From assembly GCF_031178445.1 (NCBI RefSeq), contig NZ_JAPSIY010000014.1, forward strand, positions 1 through 50,308: 50,308 bases of DNA. The letters run 5' to 3'. Source of the stretch: Microbacterium sp. Its GTDB lineage: Bacteria > Actinomycetota > Actinomycetes > Actinomycetales > Microbacteriaceae. The notes under the pieces were generated by a model. That model was not told the origin of the DNA and did not search any database. It was given only the letters and a program-made list of their open reading frames with translations. The position numbers and the translations under genes are program-made. Position 1 is the stretch's first letter; each line of letters starts with the position of its first letter. Shown in pieces: positions 17,773 through 29,598 of the stretch.

Positions 17773-19353
17773 TCAGCGACGCCGCAGCATTCGCACCGCA
17801 GCCCCGAGCTCCGGCACCCGGAACACGGCCAGCAGCGCGGCGTAGACCCCGCCGGTCACGACGGCGATGAGTGCCGCGCCGAGGGCGCCCCAGAACTTGT
17901 CGTGCAGCATCCAGCCGTCGGCGCCTCCCGCGAGCAGGAACACACCCCACCCCGCGCCCGCGGCGGGGATGGCCATCAGCACGAACCGGCACAGCGCGAG
18001 CCAGGTCGGTGCCAGACCGAATGAACCGAACTTCCTGCGCAGCAGGACCGCGGCGACCACGGTCTGCACCGTGCTGGCGAAGGACTGTGCCAGTGCGACG
18101 GCGGCTGCGCGCTGCTCGAGCGGCGTGGTCATCGCGACGACGACGGTGAGGACCAGCACCAGGGCGGCCTGCACGAGGGTGTAGATGAACGGAGTGCGCG
18201 CGTCGCCGTAGGCGTAGAAGGTGCGCTGCACGATGTAGAGCACCGCCAGCGGCAGCAAGCTGACCAGATAGGCCAGCAGCAGCGGCGCGATTGCGACGGC
18301 GTCGGCGGCGCTGTTGCTGAAGATGCGCGACGCGGGCAGCGACGCCACCGCGATGGCTGCTGTCGCGATGACGATGAGCAGTCCGAGGATGCGGATCGAC
18401 TGCCTGACCGTCTCACGCAGTTCGCCGTGCTCTTCGGCGGCGGCGTGCTCGCTGATGCGGGTGAAGTACGGTGTGCCGACAGCGATCACGACCATCGAAT
18501 ACGCGACCATGAACACCAGCCAGGCGTACTGCGACGCGGCGACGGCGGCGTTCTCACCAGACGCAGGGGTCACCGTCTGCGACTGCACGATGCCGACGAT
18601 CTGACCGGCGAGGGTGGTGAGGAAGGTCCAGAAGGCGAGCCTGCCCATGTGCCCGAGCCCCATGCCGCGCCAGCGGAAGTCGAGACGCAACGGGATGCCA
18701 ACGCGACGCCAGAACAGCACGAGCACCACTGTCTGCGCGATGACGCCGGCCGTCGCGGTGCCGGACAGCATCAGCACCATCTGCGCAGACCAGCCCTCGA
18801 GCGTGCTGCGGTCCTGTCCGAACAGCACCATGAACAGCGCGAAGCCGGCGATCGACACCACGTTGTTGACGATCGGGGCCCACGCGTACGGTCCGAAGAC
18901 CCGCCTGGCGTTGAGGATCTCGCCGAGCAGCGCGAACATCCCGTAGAAGAACAGCTGCGGCACGCACCAGTAGGCGAACTGCGTCGCCAGCGAATGCTGT
19001 GCGGTGCCGAAATCGGCGTAAAGGTCGATCAGCAACGGCGAGGCGAGCGTCGCCACGACCGTGATGGCGCCGACGATGAGCGTGCCCAGGGTCAGCAGCT
19101 TGGCCAGGAAGGCGTGACCGCCGTCCTTCTGTGCGCTCGCGCGCACCACCTGGGGCACGATCACACCGGTGAGGACACCTGCCGAGATGACCTGGTAGAT
19201 GCTGTTCGGCAGCTGGTTCGCGACGGCGAAGGCGTCCGATGCCTTGCCGACCGACCCGATGGCTGCGACCAGTACGACCGCACGCAGCAGTCCGCTGAGC
19301 CGTGAGGCGAGAGTGCCGACGGCGATCGTCGCGCTGGCGCGGCCGTGACCCAT
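17773..19353 (-). CDS. murJ: MurJ-family lipid II flippase
   Basis: This is a 526-residue integral membrane protein of the MOP exporter superfamily; MurJ flips lipid II across the membrane for peptidoglycan synthesis. The N-terminal signature VGTLASRLSGLLRAVVLVAAIGSVGKASDAFAVANQLPN is complete, and about 14 helices can be counted. MurJ is usually encoded near the origin in actinobacteria, often with a long C-terminal extension that this protein lacks. It may therefore be a second, specialised copy; the window alone cannot show that. ATG 19353 has GGAAGG upstream. It lies 57 bp after the CofE-like gene in the same direction, probably in one transcript with sigA. Confidence 0.85.
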   Translation of the reverse strand: MGHGRASATIAVGTLASRLSGLLRAVVLVAAIGSVGKASDAFAVANQLPNSIYQVISAGVLTGVIVPQVVRASAQKDGGHAFLAKLLTLGTLIVGAITVVATLASPLLIDLYADFGTAQHSLATQFAYWCVPQLFFYGMFALLGEILNARRVFGPYAWAPIVNNVVSIAGFALFMVLFGQDRSTLEGWSAQMVLMLSGTATAGVIAQTVVLVLFWRRVGIPLRLDFRWRGMGLGHMGRLAFWTFLTTLAGQIVGIVQSQTVTPASGENAAVAASQYAWLVFMVAYSMVVIAVGTPYFTRISEHAAAEEHGELRETVRQSIRILGLLIVIATAAIAVASLPASRIFSNSAADAVAIAPLLLAYLVSLLPLAVLYIVQRTFYAYGDARTPFIYTLVQAALVLVLTVVVAMTTPLEQRAAAVALAQSFASTVQTVVAAVLLRRKFGSFGLAPTWLALCRFVLMAIPAAGAGWGVFLLAGGADGWMLHDKFWGALGAALIAVVTGGVYAALLAVFRVPELGAAVRMLRRR

Positions 19354-19410
19354 TGGTCGCCTTCCTGTGTCGGGGCGGGCCCGGCGCGTGCACCGCGCCG
19401 GGCCGTGCGC

Positions 19411-20105
19411 TCAGACGGTGCGGATGATGCCCATCGGCGTCGATTCGTGCCCCTGCCCGAGCGGGTTGTCCTTGAGGATGCGCACCAGGCGCTGCTCCCC
19501 CGCCCTGTCGAGCGTGGACCCGAGGATGTTGCCGCCGATGTCGTTGATGTCGACGATAGCGACCTCGACCGGCACGTCGAGCAGCGTCCGCACGTGGCGC
19601 GCGACCTCTCTGGGGCGCTCGGGCCCCAGCACGACGGCGGTGTTGTACGGCGGGATCGTGTGCGACGTCGGCCCATCGATCGAACGGGCCTTATAGCCCG
19701 CCACGCGGTAGAAGTCACCGCGCCGTCCGAACAGCTTCGTCACAGCCGAGACCGCCGCGGCCAGCAGGATGCGGGGCGTTCCGCACTCGCGCAGTGCCAT
19801 CTCCATCGTCTCGGGCATGCCGAGCCCGATGCCGTAGCTGGTGCGCGTGACGTACTTCGACAGGAAACGCGCCAGCCCGCGGGGCTTGATCTCGTCGAGC
19901 TGGTATGAGCGGCCCTGGGTGATCGCGACGATCTTCTCGGTCACGAAGAGCAGGTCGCCATGCTGCAGCTGCCCCGCGGTGTACTCGCGAACGATCTGAT
20001 CGAGGTCGTCACCGGGCATGACCACGCGCGTGCGGATCGGGATGCGCTGATACGAGGTGCCGTCGACCTCGACGTTGAGGGCCTTGCCCTTGTTCGCCTC
20101 GGCCA

Positions 20106-20106
<1 letters not shown>
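19411..20106 (-). CDS. CofE-like (F420-0:gamma-glutamyl ligase family) protein
   Basis: This 231-residue protein has the CofE fold signature HGDLLFVTEKIVAITQGRSYQLDEIKPRG (about 53-81), where CofE binds GTP and metal. GIGLGMPETMEMALRECGTPRIL and VEVAIVDINDIGGNILG follow. CofE adds gamma-linked glutamate to coenzyme F420, but this branch is divergent and no other F420 gene is nearby. A different amide-bond ligation is possible. Its ATG at 20106 shares a base with the sigA stop (TGATG), so the primary sigma factor and this ligase are translationally coupled. murJ follows in the same orientation. Confidence 0.75.
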
Positions 20107-21362
<1,256 letters not shown>

Positions 21363-21452
21363 GTTTCGCCTTTCACGGGGCGGTGCACGCACCCCGGGCC
21401 ATTTCGGACACTAGTAAGACCCTTGTCAAGCTCAACGCTCGAAAAGCGATGG

Positions 21453-21481
21453 TTGACAATGGGTCGGACGTCCATTATCAC
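21453..21481 (+). promoter_or_regulatory. Promoter-like sequence reading away from sigA, antisense to the PAC2 gene
   Basis: On the plus strand TTGACA (21453-21458) and TATCAC (21476-21481) are separated by 17 bp, close to the sigma-70 consensus. No plus-strand gene follows; a transcript would run antisense into the 3' half of the PAC2 gene. On the minus strand the same 166-bp gap holds TTGAGC-16-TAGTGT, a candidate sigA promoter around 21407-21434. Confidence 0.35.
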
Positions 21482-21528
21482 ACACCCGGATGCGTAGGGC
21501 GTCATCATCTCCGCATCCGCGCGCCGGA

Positions 21529-22452
21529 TCAGCCGAGCTTGTCCTCGTCGCCCGGTCGGCGCGTGGCCAGATATCGCTCCAGTTCGGCCGCCAGCTCATC
21601 TGCGCTGGGCAGATCGCGCTCGTCGATGCGCTCCTCGCCGTCGACGGCCGTCCCCGCCATGTACGCGTCGTACCGGCGCTCGAGGGTGTGCACCATCTGC
21701 GTCAGCTCGTCGTTGCCCTGCACCTGCTCCTCGACGCGCGCGACATAGTCCTCGCGGCGTGAATGCACCTCGTCCATGCGCAGCACCAGTCCGGTGGCGA
21801 TCATCAGCTTGTCGGCTGCGGCGAGCACGGTGTCGGGGTACTCGGTGTCGGCGAGATAGTGGGGCACCAGCAGCACGAATCCCGCGACGCGCACGTTGTG
21901 CTCGACCATGCGGAACTCCAGCAGATGCCCGGCCGTCGAGGGCACCTGCGTCCGTGGACGCCAGACTGAATGCGCGGCGACGAGGTCGCGCCGGTTGCCG
22001 CTCACCGTCGTGCCGAGGGGCCGGGTGTGCGGAACCGGCATCGCGATGGAGTGCACCCAGGCCACCCCTGAGACCTGGAAGGCGTCGACGAAGTCCAGCA
22101 CGACGCGGCTGAACGCGTCCCAGGCGAAGTCCGGCTCGTAACCCGACAGCAGTAGGAACTGCTGGCCGAGCGCATCGTGCGCGAGCGAGAGTTCGAGCCG
22201 GGCGGGGCGGTACTCGGTCAGGTGATCCTGATCGAACACGATCACCGGGCGACGCGCTCGGTAGTCGAGCAGCACGTCATTGTCGAAGATCGCCAGCGGT
22301 TGGGGGTCGGTGGTGTCGTGCAGATGGTCGATCAGGCCCGATACGGCGCTGCCTGCATCCGTGAACCCGGTGAGGAGAACGATCAGAGGCAGTCCCGTCG
22401 GCACGTCGGGCGCACCGGCGACCGGCTCGTACAGCTCTGCGGAGAAGGGCAT
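21529..22452 (-). CDS. PAC2 family protein (proteasome assembly chaperone-like)
   Basis: This 307-residue protein belongs to the PAC2 family (PF09754), found in most actinobacteria. Its bacterial role is unproven despite the link of eukaryotic PAC2 to proteasome assembly. The family core spans about 20-235: IVLLTGFTDAGSAVSGLIDHL, SGYEPDFAWDAF, HSIAMPVPHTRP, LEFRMVEHNVRVAGFVLLVPHYL. A coiled, charged C-terminal segment follows. ATG 22452 sits 6 nt behind TAGCAT (22459-22464), so the transcript is probably leaderless or nearly so. It is divergent from pepA, with 113 bp between the starts. Confidence 0.85.
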   Translation of the reverse strand: MPFSAELYEPVAGAPDVPTGLPLIVLLTGFTDAGSAVSGLIDHLHDTTDPQPLAIFDNDVLLDYRARRPVIVFDQDHLTEYRPARLELSLAHDALGQQFLLLSGYEPDFAWDAFSRVVLDFVDAFQVSGVAWVHSIAMPVPHTRPLGTTVSGNRRDLVAAHSVWRPRTQVPSTAGHLLEFRMVEHNVRVAGFVLLVPHYLADTEYPDTVLAAADKLMIATGLVLRMDEVHSRREDYVARVEEQVQGNDELTQMVHTLERRYDAYMAGTAVDGEERIDERDLPSADELAAELERYLATRRPGDEDKLG

Positions 22453-22565
22453 GTCTCCATGCTACGAGCCGCCGCGACGGCATGGCCCTCGACTCTCATG
22501 CTGACAGCGAACACGCGTGGCGCTCCGCGCGACGCCGGTGCGGGCACGCTCCCTAGGATGGAGGT

Positions 22566-24043
<1,478 letters not shown>

Positions 24044-24044
<1 letters not shown>

Positions 24045-25417
24045 TGGCCACCCGCGAGTTCGATCTCGTCGTCCTCGGCGGCGGCAGCGGCGGCTATGCG
24101 GCTGCGCTCCGCGCCAGCGAGCTGGGCAAGAACGTGGCACTGATCGAGAAGGACAAGGTCGGCGGCACGTGCCTGCACCGCGGCTGCATCCCGACCAAGG
24201 CGCTGCTGCACGCCGCCGAGGTCGCGGACCACGTGCGCAGCGCCGCATCCGTCGGCGTGACGGCGACCCTCGAAGCCATCGACGCGGCGGGTGTCCGCGC
24301 CTATCGCGAGGGCATCGTCGCGAAGAAGTTCAAGGGTCTGGAAGGTCTGATCAAGGCCCGCGGCATCACCGTGGTCTCGGGCGAGGGGCGCCTGGAGCCC
24401 GACCGCTCCGTCACCGTCGGCGATGACCGCTACATCGGGGCGGACGTCGTGCTGGCCACCGGCTCGTACAGCCGATCGCTTCCCGGCCTCGACATCGGCG
24501 GGCGAATCCTCACCAGCGAGCAGGCTCTCGCACTGGACGAGATCCCCGGTTCTGTGATCGTCCTCGGCGGCGGTGTCATCGGCGTCGAGTTCGCCAGCGT
24601 CTGGCACTCCTTCGGCGCCGACGTGACCATCGTCGAGGCGCTCGCGCATCTCGTGCCGAACGAGGACATCGCCCTCAGCAAGGGGCTGGAGCGGGCCTTC
24701 CGCCGCAAGGGGATCGCGTACAACCTGGGCACGCGCTTCCAGAAGGCCGAGCAGGATGACGCGCAGGTGACGGTGACGCTGGAGGACGGCAAGACGTTCA
24801 CGGCCGACTACCTCCTCGTCGCCGTGGGCCGCGGCCCCGCGACGGCCGGGCTGGGCTTCGAGGAGGCCGGGATCACGCTCGACCGCGGTTTCGTGACCGT
24901 CGACGACCAGCTGCGCACCGGCGTGGAGCGCGTCTGGGCGGTCGGCGACATCGTGCCCGGGCTGCAGCTCGCGCACCGCGGCTTCCTGCAGGGCATCGCA
25001 GTCGCTGAGCGCATCGCCGGCATGCAGGTGCCCGTGCTGCCCGAGACGCAGATCCCGAGAGTCACGTACTGCAGCCCCGAGGTCGCGTCTGTCGGCATCA
25101 CCGAGGAGGCTGCTGTCGCCGCTCACGGCGCCGACGGCGTCGTCTCCTACGAGTACAACCTTGCAGGCAACGGCAAGAGCGAGATCATCGGAACCGGGGG
25201 CACGGTGAAGGTCGTCCGCCAGAAGGACGGTCCCGTATTGGGCGTGCATCTGCTGGGTGACCGAGTCGGCGAACTGATCACGGAGGGCCAGCTGGCCGTC
25301 GCATGGGAGGCGCATCCCGAGGACATCGCACCTCTGATCCACGCGCACCCCACGCAGAGCGAGGCGCTCGGCGAGGCATTCCTCGCTCTGGCCGGAAAAC
25401 CGCTTCACGCACTCTGA
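24044..25417 (+). CDS. lpdA: Dihydrolipoyl dehydrogenase (E3)
   Basis: This FAD flavoprotein reoxidises the lipoyl groups of E2 for pyruvate and 2-oxoglutarate dehydrogenases. It has 457 residues. The FAD motif is [16 protein letters not shown]. The redox disulfide lies in [16 protein letters not shown], the NAD motif is [17 protein letters not shown], and AVGDIVPG follows. The catalytic His-Glu pair near the C-terminus is [20 protein letters not shown] gives two starts, 24041 and 24044; the second is 5 nt from AAGGAG and is preferred. Both overlap the pepA stop. The E2 gene follows 68 bp downstream. Confidence 0.95.
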
Positions 25418-25485
25418 ACCAACCAACCTGCTCCCAGGTCACTAAGCTGGGGGCGTCACAAAGATTTTCTGAAGGAGACTCCGTC

Positions 25486-27273
25486 ATGAGCACACCCGTG
25501 GTCCTTCCCGCACTCGGGGAGAGCGTCACCGAGGGTACGGTCACCCGCTGGCTCAAGCAGGTCGGCGACACCGTGCAGGCGGATGAGGGCCTGCTCGAGA
25601 TCTCGACCGACAAGGTCGACACCGAGATCCCCTCTCCCGTCAGCGGCGTCATCGAGGAGATCCTCGTGGCCGAGGACGAGACCGTCGAGGTCGGCGCCCT
25701 GCTGGCGCGCATCGGTGACGGCAGCGGTGCGGGCTCGTCCGGCTCCGCCCCTGAGGCCGCCGCTCCCGCTGCAGAGCAGGCTCCCGCCGAAGCCGCACCC
25801 GCCGCCGAAGCCGCGCCTGCCGCCGAAGCCGCGCCTGCCGCCGCAGAGTCCGCGCCGGCTCAGGAAGCCGCCGCACCGGCCGCCGAGCAGCCCGCCGCGC
25901 CGTCCGGCGATGCCACCGATGTCGTGCTCCCCGAACTGGGAGAGAGCGTCACCGAGGGCACTGTCACCCGCTGGCTGAAGCAGGTGGGCGACGACGTCGA
26001 GGTCGACGAGGCGCTGCTGGAGATCTCGACCGACAAGGTCGACACCGAGATCCCGTCGCCCGTCGCCGGGAAGCTTCAGGAGATCCTCGCCGCTGAGGAC
26101 GAGACGGTCGCCGTCGGCGCCGTGCTCGCCAGGATCGGCTCCGGTGCCGCGCCGGCAGCCGCGGCCGAGCCCGCCCCGGCCGCAGCCGCGCCGGCCCCGG
26201 CCGCCCAGCCCGCTCCGGCGCCCGCAGCACCCGCCCAGGCAGTACCTGCCCAGGCGGCATCTGCCCCGGCACAGGCCGCTCCCGCGCCCTCCGCGTCTGC
26301 TGCTCCTGCCGCGCCCGAACCCGCTCAGGCCGTTCCCGCCGAGCCGGCTGACGCCGCTTCGGATTCGGATTCGCTCTACGTCACCCCCCTCGTGCGCCGG
26401 CTGGCGAACCAGCAGGGCGTCGACCTCGCGTCCGTCAAGGGCACCGGCGTGGGCGGACGCATCCGCAAGGAGGACGTGCTGAAGGCGGCCGAGGCCAAGA
26501 GCCAGGCCCCGGCGGCCGCCGCTGCCGCTCCGGCTGCTGCGCCGCTGGAGGTCTCACCGCTGCGCGGCACGACGCAGCCGATGTCGCGTCTTCGCAAGCT
26601 GGTCGCCGAGCGTGCTGTCGCTTCGCTGCAGCAGACCGCACAGCTCACCACCTTCGTCGAGGTCGACGTCACCAAGCTTGCGGCATACCGCAACTCGGTG
26701 AAGGACGACTTCCAGAAGAAGACCGGTGACAAGCTCTCGTTCCTTCCGTTCTTCACCCTCGCGGCCGCCGAGGCCCTGCAGGCGTTCCCGATCATCAACT
26801 CGTCGGTGGACGGCGACAAGATCGTCTACCCGGAGACCGAGAACATCTCGATCGCCGTGGACACCGAGCGCGGTCTGCTCACCCCCGTGGTGCGCGACGC
26901 CGCGACGAAGAACCTGGCCCAGCTGGCCCACGAGATCGCGGATCTCGCCGCCCGCACGCGCGACAACAAGCTGAAGCCCGACGAGCTGGCAGGCGGCACG
27001 TTCACCGTGACCAACACCGGTTCGCGCGGTGCGTTGTTCGACACGCCGCTGGTGTTCCAGCCGCAGTCGGCGATCCTGGGCACGGGCATCGTCTTCAAAC
27101 GCCCCGGCGTGGTGACCGTCGACGGCGTCGACGCGATCGCCGTGCGCTCGTACGTGTACCTCGCGATCTCGTACGACCACCGCACGATCGACGGAGCGGA
27201 TGCGGCTCGCTTCCTCGGCGCGATCAAGAGCCGTCTCGAGGCTGCCGACTTCGCGGCCAACCTCGGAGCCTGA
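25486..27273 (+). CDS. sucB: 2-oxo acid dehydrogenase E2 (dihydrolipoyl acyltransferase) with two lipoyl domains
   Basis: This 595-residue E2 carries acyl groups between E1 and CoA. Two nearly identical lipoyl domains (about 1-77 and 145-218) each have the lipoylated Lys in [10 protein letters not shown] (Lys43, Lys184). Two Ala/Pro-rich linkers follow them. The E1/E3-binding domain is [20 protein letters not shown] (about 298-334). The catalytic domain (about 355-595) ends with SYDHRTIDG (His565, Asp569). In actinobacteria one such E2 commonly serves the PDH and related complexes, so sucB and aceF are both possible names. ATG 25486 has GAAGGAG upstream. It lies behind lpdA and converges with an unknown gene only 6 bp away. 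Confidence 0.93.
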   Translation: MSTPVVLPALGESVTEGTVTRWLKQVGDTVQADEGLLEISTDKVDTEIPSPVSGVIEEILVAEDETVEVGALLARIGDGSGAGSSGSAPEAAAPAAEQAPAEAAPAAEAAPAAEAAPAAAESAPAQEAAAPAAEQPAAPSGDATDVVLPELGESVTEGTVTRWLKQVGDDVEVDEALLEISTDKVDTEIPSPVAGKLQEILAAEDETVAVGAVLARIGSGAAPAAAAEPAPAAAAPAPAAQPAPAPAAPAQAVPAQAASAPAQAAPAPSASAAPAAPEPAQAVPAEPADAASDSDSLYVTPLVRRLANQQGVDLASVKGTGVGGRIRKEDVLKAAEAKSQAPAAAAAAPAAAPLEVSPLRGTTQPMSRLRKLVAERAVASLQQTAQLTTFVEVDVTKLAAYRNSVKDDFQKKTGDKLSFLPFFTLAAAEALQAFPIINSSVDGDKIVYPETENISIAVDTERGLLTPVVRDAATKNLAQLAHEIADLAARTRDNKLKPDELAGGTFTVTNTGSRGALFDTPLVFQPQSAILGTGIVFKRPGVVTVDGVDAIAVRSYVYLAISYDHRTIDGADAARFLGAIKSRLEAADFAANLGA

Positions 27274-27279
27274 TCGGCC

Positions 27280-28704
27280 TCACCCCTCAACGGATGGCTG
27301 GCCGGCGACGTCATAGACGTCCCGGACCAGCCATCCGTCGTTCTGCACGACGAGCACCAGCATCTGCTCGCCATGCGTGCGACCCTCGGAGAGTCGAACG
27401 ACCGCGACATCGCCGTAGTCGTCGACTAGCGCAGGGGCGCGGCCCCGCACATCGTCGCCGAGCCTGGTCATGACGGTCTCCCCCGCACCCTCCACGATCG
27501 CCTCGGCGCAGACGCCCTCCTGCCGGTGCGCGCACTCGCCGATCTCACTCAGCAGTTCCGCGGCGGCGTCCACGACGGACGCCTGTGCACGCTCTTCCGG
27601 CCTGCCGCCTGCCGGATGGTCGGCCGAGCCGGTCGCCTCCTCGGTCTCCTGGTCACTCTGCAGCGGAGTGGGTCCGTCCGCAGCGTCGGTCGGCGCTGCG
27701 CTCGCTGGGACCGGCTTCTCCACAGCGGACGATACGTCGTGCTCGTCGCTCGGCCAGAGCAGCCCACCGATCAGAACGATCGCCGCGGCCCCCGCACCGA
27801 CGAAGAGCATCCGGCCACGACGGGCCGTTCGATTCTGTGGCGACCCCGTGACCGTGCGCGACGGCAGGACTGGGACCTTCTCACGCAGACGCGCACCCGT
27901 GGAGCGCACCCCGGCCGCGATCACCGAGAGCACGTCCGCCGATTCGAGTCGTCTCCATGTCCTCTTCACGGTGGCGGCGCGGGCCCGCTCCGCATCGGCG
28001 CGGCGTCGCCCTTGGCGCTGCGATGTGACCTGCCGCACCACCTCGGGAAGCAGCGCCCGGTGCGCGGGAATGGCGTCCACGCGCGCCGGCGCGAGCTCAG
28101 CCGATCGGAGCGGCCTGGGTGCCGCGAGCTCGGTGAGCTCTCGCTCCCAGCGCTCCAGGTTCCGCAGCAGCATCCGGGCGTCATCCGGCATCTGAGCGAC
28201 CTCTGCCAGCAGCCGCTCCATCGCCCGGTCGGTGCACGCCTCGCGCAACCGCTCGACGATGGCGGTGCTCGCGACAGTGCACGCCGTCCCTTCGCCGGGC
28301 ACGAACAGCGGACGCATGTCATCCGTCAGCCACCAGCTGCCGTGGATCGTGGCGTCGCCGATCTCTCCGAGGCCGCGCAGCAGGCTCCCGACCAGGGTGA
28401 CCGTCTCTCCCGGCGCAAGAGCGAGCTCGGCAGCGACCCGCCTCCCCAGGAAGGCCTCGACCCGATCGGTGCACCACGGCAGCAGGGCGTCCTGGCCGTC
28501 TGCCCGGCGGAGCACGTCCCTCACGCCGGCGATGTGCTCCGCTTCCGCGAAGGCCCAGAGCACGTCGGGCACGGCTTCCGCGTCGACTCGCACACGGACC
28601 CGATCGCCGTCGGTGACCAGCTTCCCCGGCACAGCCGAGTCCTGCGCGTCCACGCGGCGTAGGGCCCGGTGCGCGGCCGGAACGAGGTCATGCATGCCAT
28701 CCAT
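27280..28704 (-). CDS. Unknown protein with one membrane segment
   Basis: I do not recognise this 474-residue protein as a named family. The N-terminal 210 residues look globular and helical, with WWLTDDMRPLFVPGEGT, REACTDRAMERLLAEV and RWERELTELAAPRPLRSAEL. A basic linker (QGRRRADAERARAATVKRTWRR) leads to one transmembrane helix (about 299-317). An acidic, low-complexity stretch (about 318-375) and a small domain (about 380-474) containing VVQNDGWLVRDVY follow. That layout suggests a cytoplasmic sensor-like half and an exported half. The start may be ATG 28704 or 28695. It diverges from DUF4191, and its 3' end carries the hairpin at 27290-27338. Confidence 0.75.
   Translation of the reverse strand: MDGMHDLVPAAHRALRRVDAQDSAVPGKLVTDGDRVRVRVDAEAVPDVLWAFAEAEHIAGVRDVLRRADGQDALLPWCTDRVEAFLGRRVAAELALAPGETVTLVGSLLRGLGEIGDATIHGSWWLTDDMRPLFVPGEGTACTVASTAIVERLREACTDRAMERLLAEVAQMPDDARMLLRNLERWERELTELAAPRPLRSAELAPARVDAIPAHRALLPEVVRQVTSQRQGRRRADAERARAATVKRTWRRLESADVLSVIAAGVRSTGARLREKVPVLPSRTVTGSPQNRTARRGRMLFVGAGAAAIVLIGGLLWPSDEHDVSSAVEKPVPASAAPTDAADGPTPLQSDQETEEATGSADHPAGGRPEERAQASVVDAAAELLSEIGECAHRQEGVCAEAIVEGAGETVMTRLGDDVRGRAPALVDDYGDVAVVRLSEGRTHGEQMLVLVVQNDGWLVRDVYDVAGQPSVEG
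27290..27338. terminator. Long imperfect hairpin inside the 3' end of the unknown gene, likely E2 terminator
   Basis: Two 23-nt arms around the loop ATA match at 20 positions. The outer 12 bp (ACGGATGGCTGG / CCAGCCATCCGT) and inner 6 bp (GACGTC) are perfect. It starts 16 bp after the E2 stop and lies wholly within the last codons of the convergent gene, so it must both encode protein and end transcription. Confidence 0.6.
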
Positions 28705-28826
28705 GACTTCATGACAGCCGATGCACGTGGCCGGCGCGTCCGCTGCGCGACGAATGTGGACAGAACGAGTGGATCCTGTCTCTGTGCAGAGCGAACGCTC
28801 GGTGTGGAATCGGTAGGCTGGTGTTC

Positions 28827-29537
28827 ATGGCAAAACGTGCTCACGAACCCGAGAAGCGTCCGGGTTTCTTCTCGCAGATCCGCTCGCTGTTCCGGTTCAC
28901 CCGCGAGGTCTACGGCTGGCTGCCGTGGGCACAGATCGCCATCCTCGTCGCCGGTGTGCTCATCGGACTCATCCTCGGCCTTCTCATCGGAGGACCGAAC
29001 GTCCTCTCGCTCGTGCTCTGGGGCATCACCGGCCTCATGCTCGGCCTGCTCGGCGCGATGTTCCTCATGACGAGGCTGTCGACGAATGCGATGTACGCGA
29101 AGATCGACGGCATGCCCGGTGCGAGCGGGCACGTGCTGAGCACCAGCCTCGGCCGCCGCTGGCAGGCCTCCGACACTCCGGTCGGGATCAACCCCAAGAC
29201 GCAGGAGGCCGTCTACCGCGCTGTCGGTCGTGGCGGCATCGTCGTGGTCGGCGAGGGAACCCGCGGCCGGCTGACCCGCCTCGTCAACGAGGAGCGCGTC
29301 AAGGCGCAGCGAGTGGCGCACGGCGTTCCCGTGACCGTGCTCTACATCGGCCACGGCGAGGACGAAGTGCCGATCGCCGACCTCGCGAAGACCATCAAGA
29401 AGCTGCCGAAGGCGATCGACAAGGCCACCATGGCGGCGGTCATCCGCCGCATCGAATCGGTGTCGCAGTCGCTGTCGTCCCTGCCGATCCCGAAGGGCAT
29501 CGACCCCACGAAGGTGCGCGCCCAGCGCCCGCGTTGA
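28827..29537 (+). CDS. DUF4191 family membrane protein
   Basis: This 236-residue protein belongs to the actinobacterial DUF4191 family, function unknown. A basic N-terminus is followed by two adjacent transmembrane helices (about 31-80) with the family sequence WLPWAQIAILVAGVLIG. A soluble domain follows, with YAKIDGMPGASGHVL, VVVGEGTRGRLTRLVNEERVKAQRV and LPIPKGIDPTKVRAQRPR at the end. ATG 28827 lies 7 nt after TAGGCT (28814-28819) without a Shine-Dalgarno, so it is probably leaderless. A GTG at 28821 would add two residues. Confidence 0.85.
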   Translation: MAKRAHEPEKRPGFFSQIRSLFRFTREVYGWLPWAQIAILVAGVLIGLILGLLIGGPNVLSLVLWGITGLMLGLLGAMFLMTRLSTNAMYAKIDGMPGASGHVLSTSLGRRWQASDTPVGINPKTQEAVYRAVGRGGIVVVGEGTRGRLTRLVNEERVKAQRVAHGVPVTVLYIGHGEDEVPIADLAKTIKKLPKAIDKATMAAVIRRIESVSQSLSSLPIPKGIDPTKVRAQRPR

Positions 29538-29559
29538 GCATCCGCCGCCCCGCATGTGC

Positions 29560-29595
29560 ACGATGGCCCCTCACCGATCGGTGAGGGGCCATCGT
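29560..29595. terminator. Perfect hairpin between DUF4191 and rimK
   Basis: A 16-bp perfect stem (ACGATGGCCCCTCACC / GGTGAGGGGCCATCGT) closes a GATC loop in the 61-bp gap between convergent stops. This is a strong bidirectional terminator candidate. Confidence 0.88.
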
Positions 29596-29598
29596 CGT

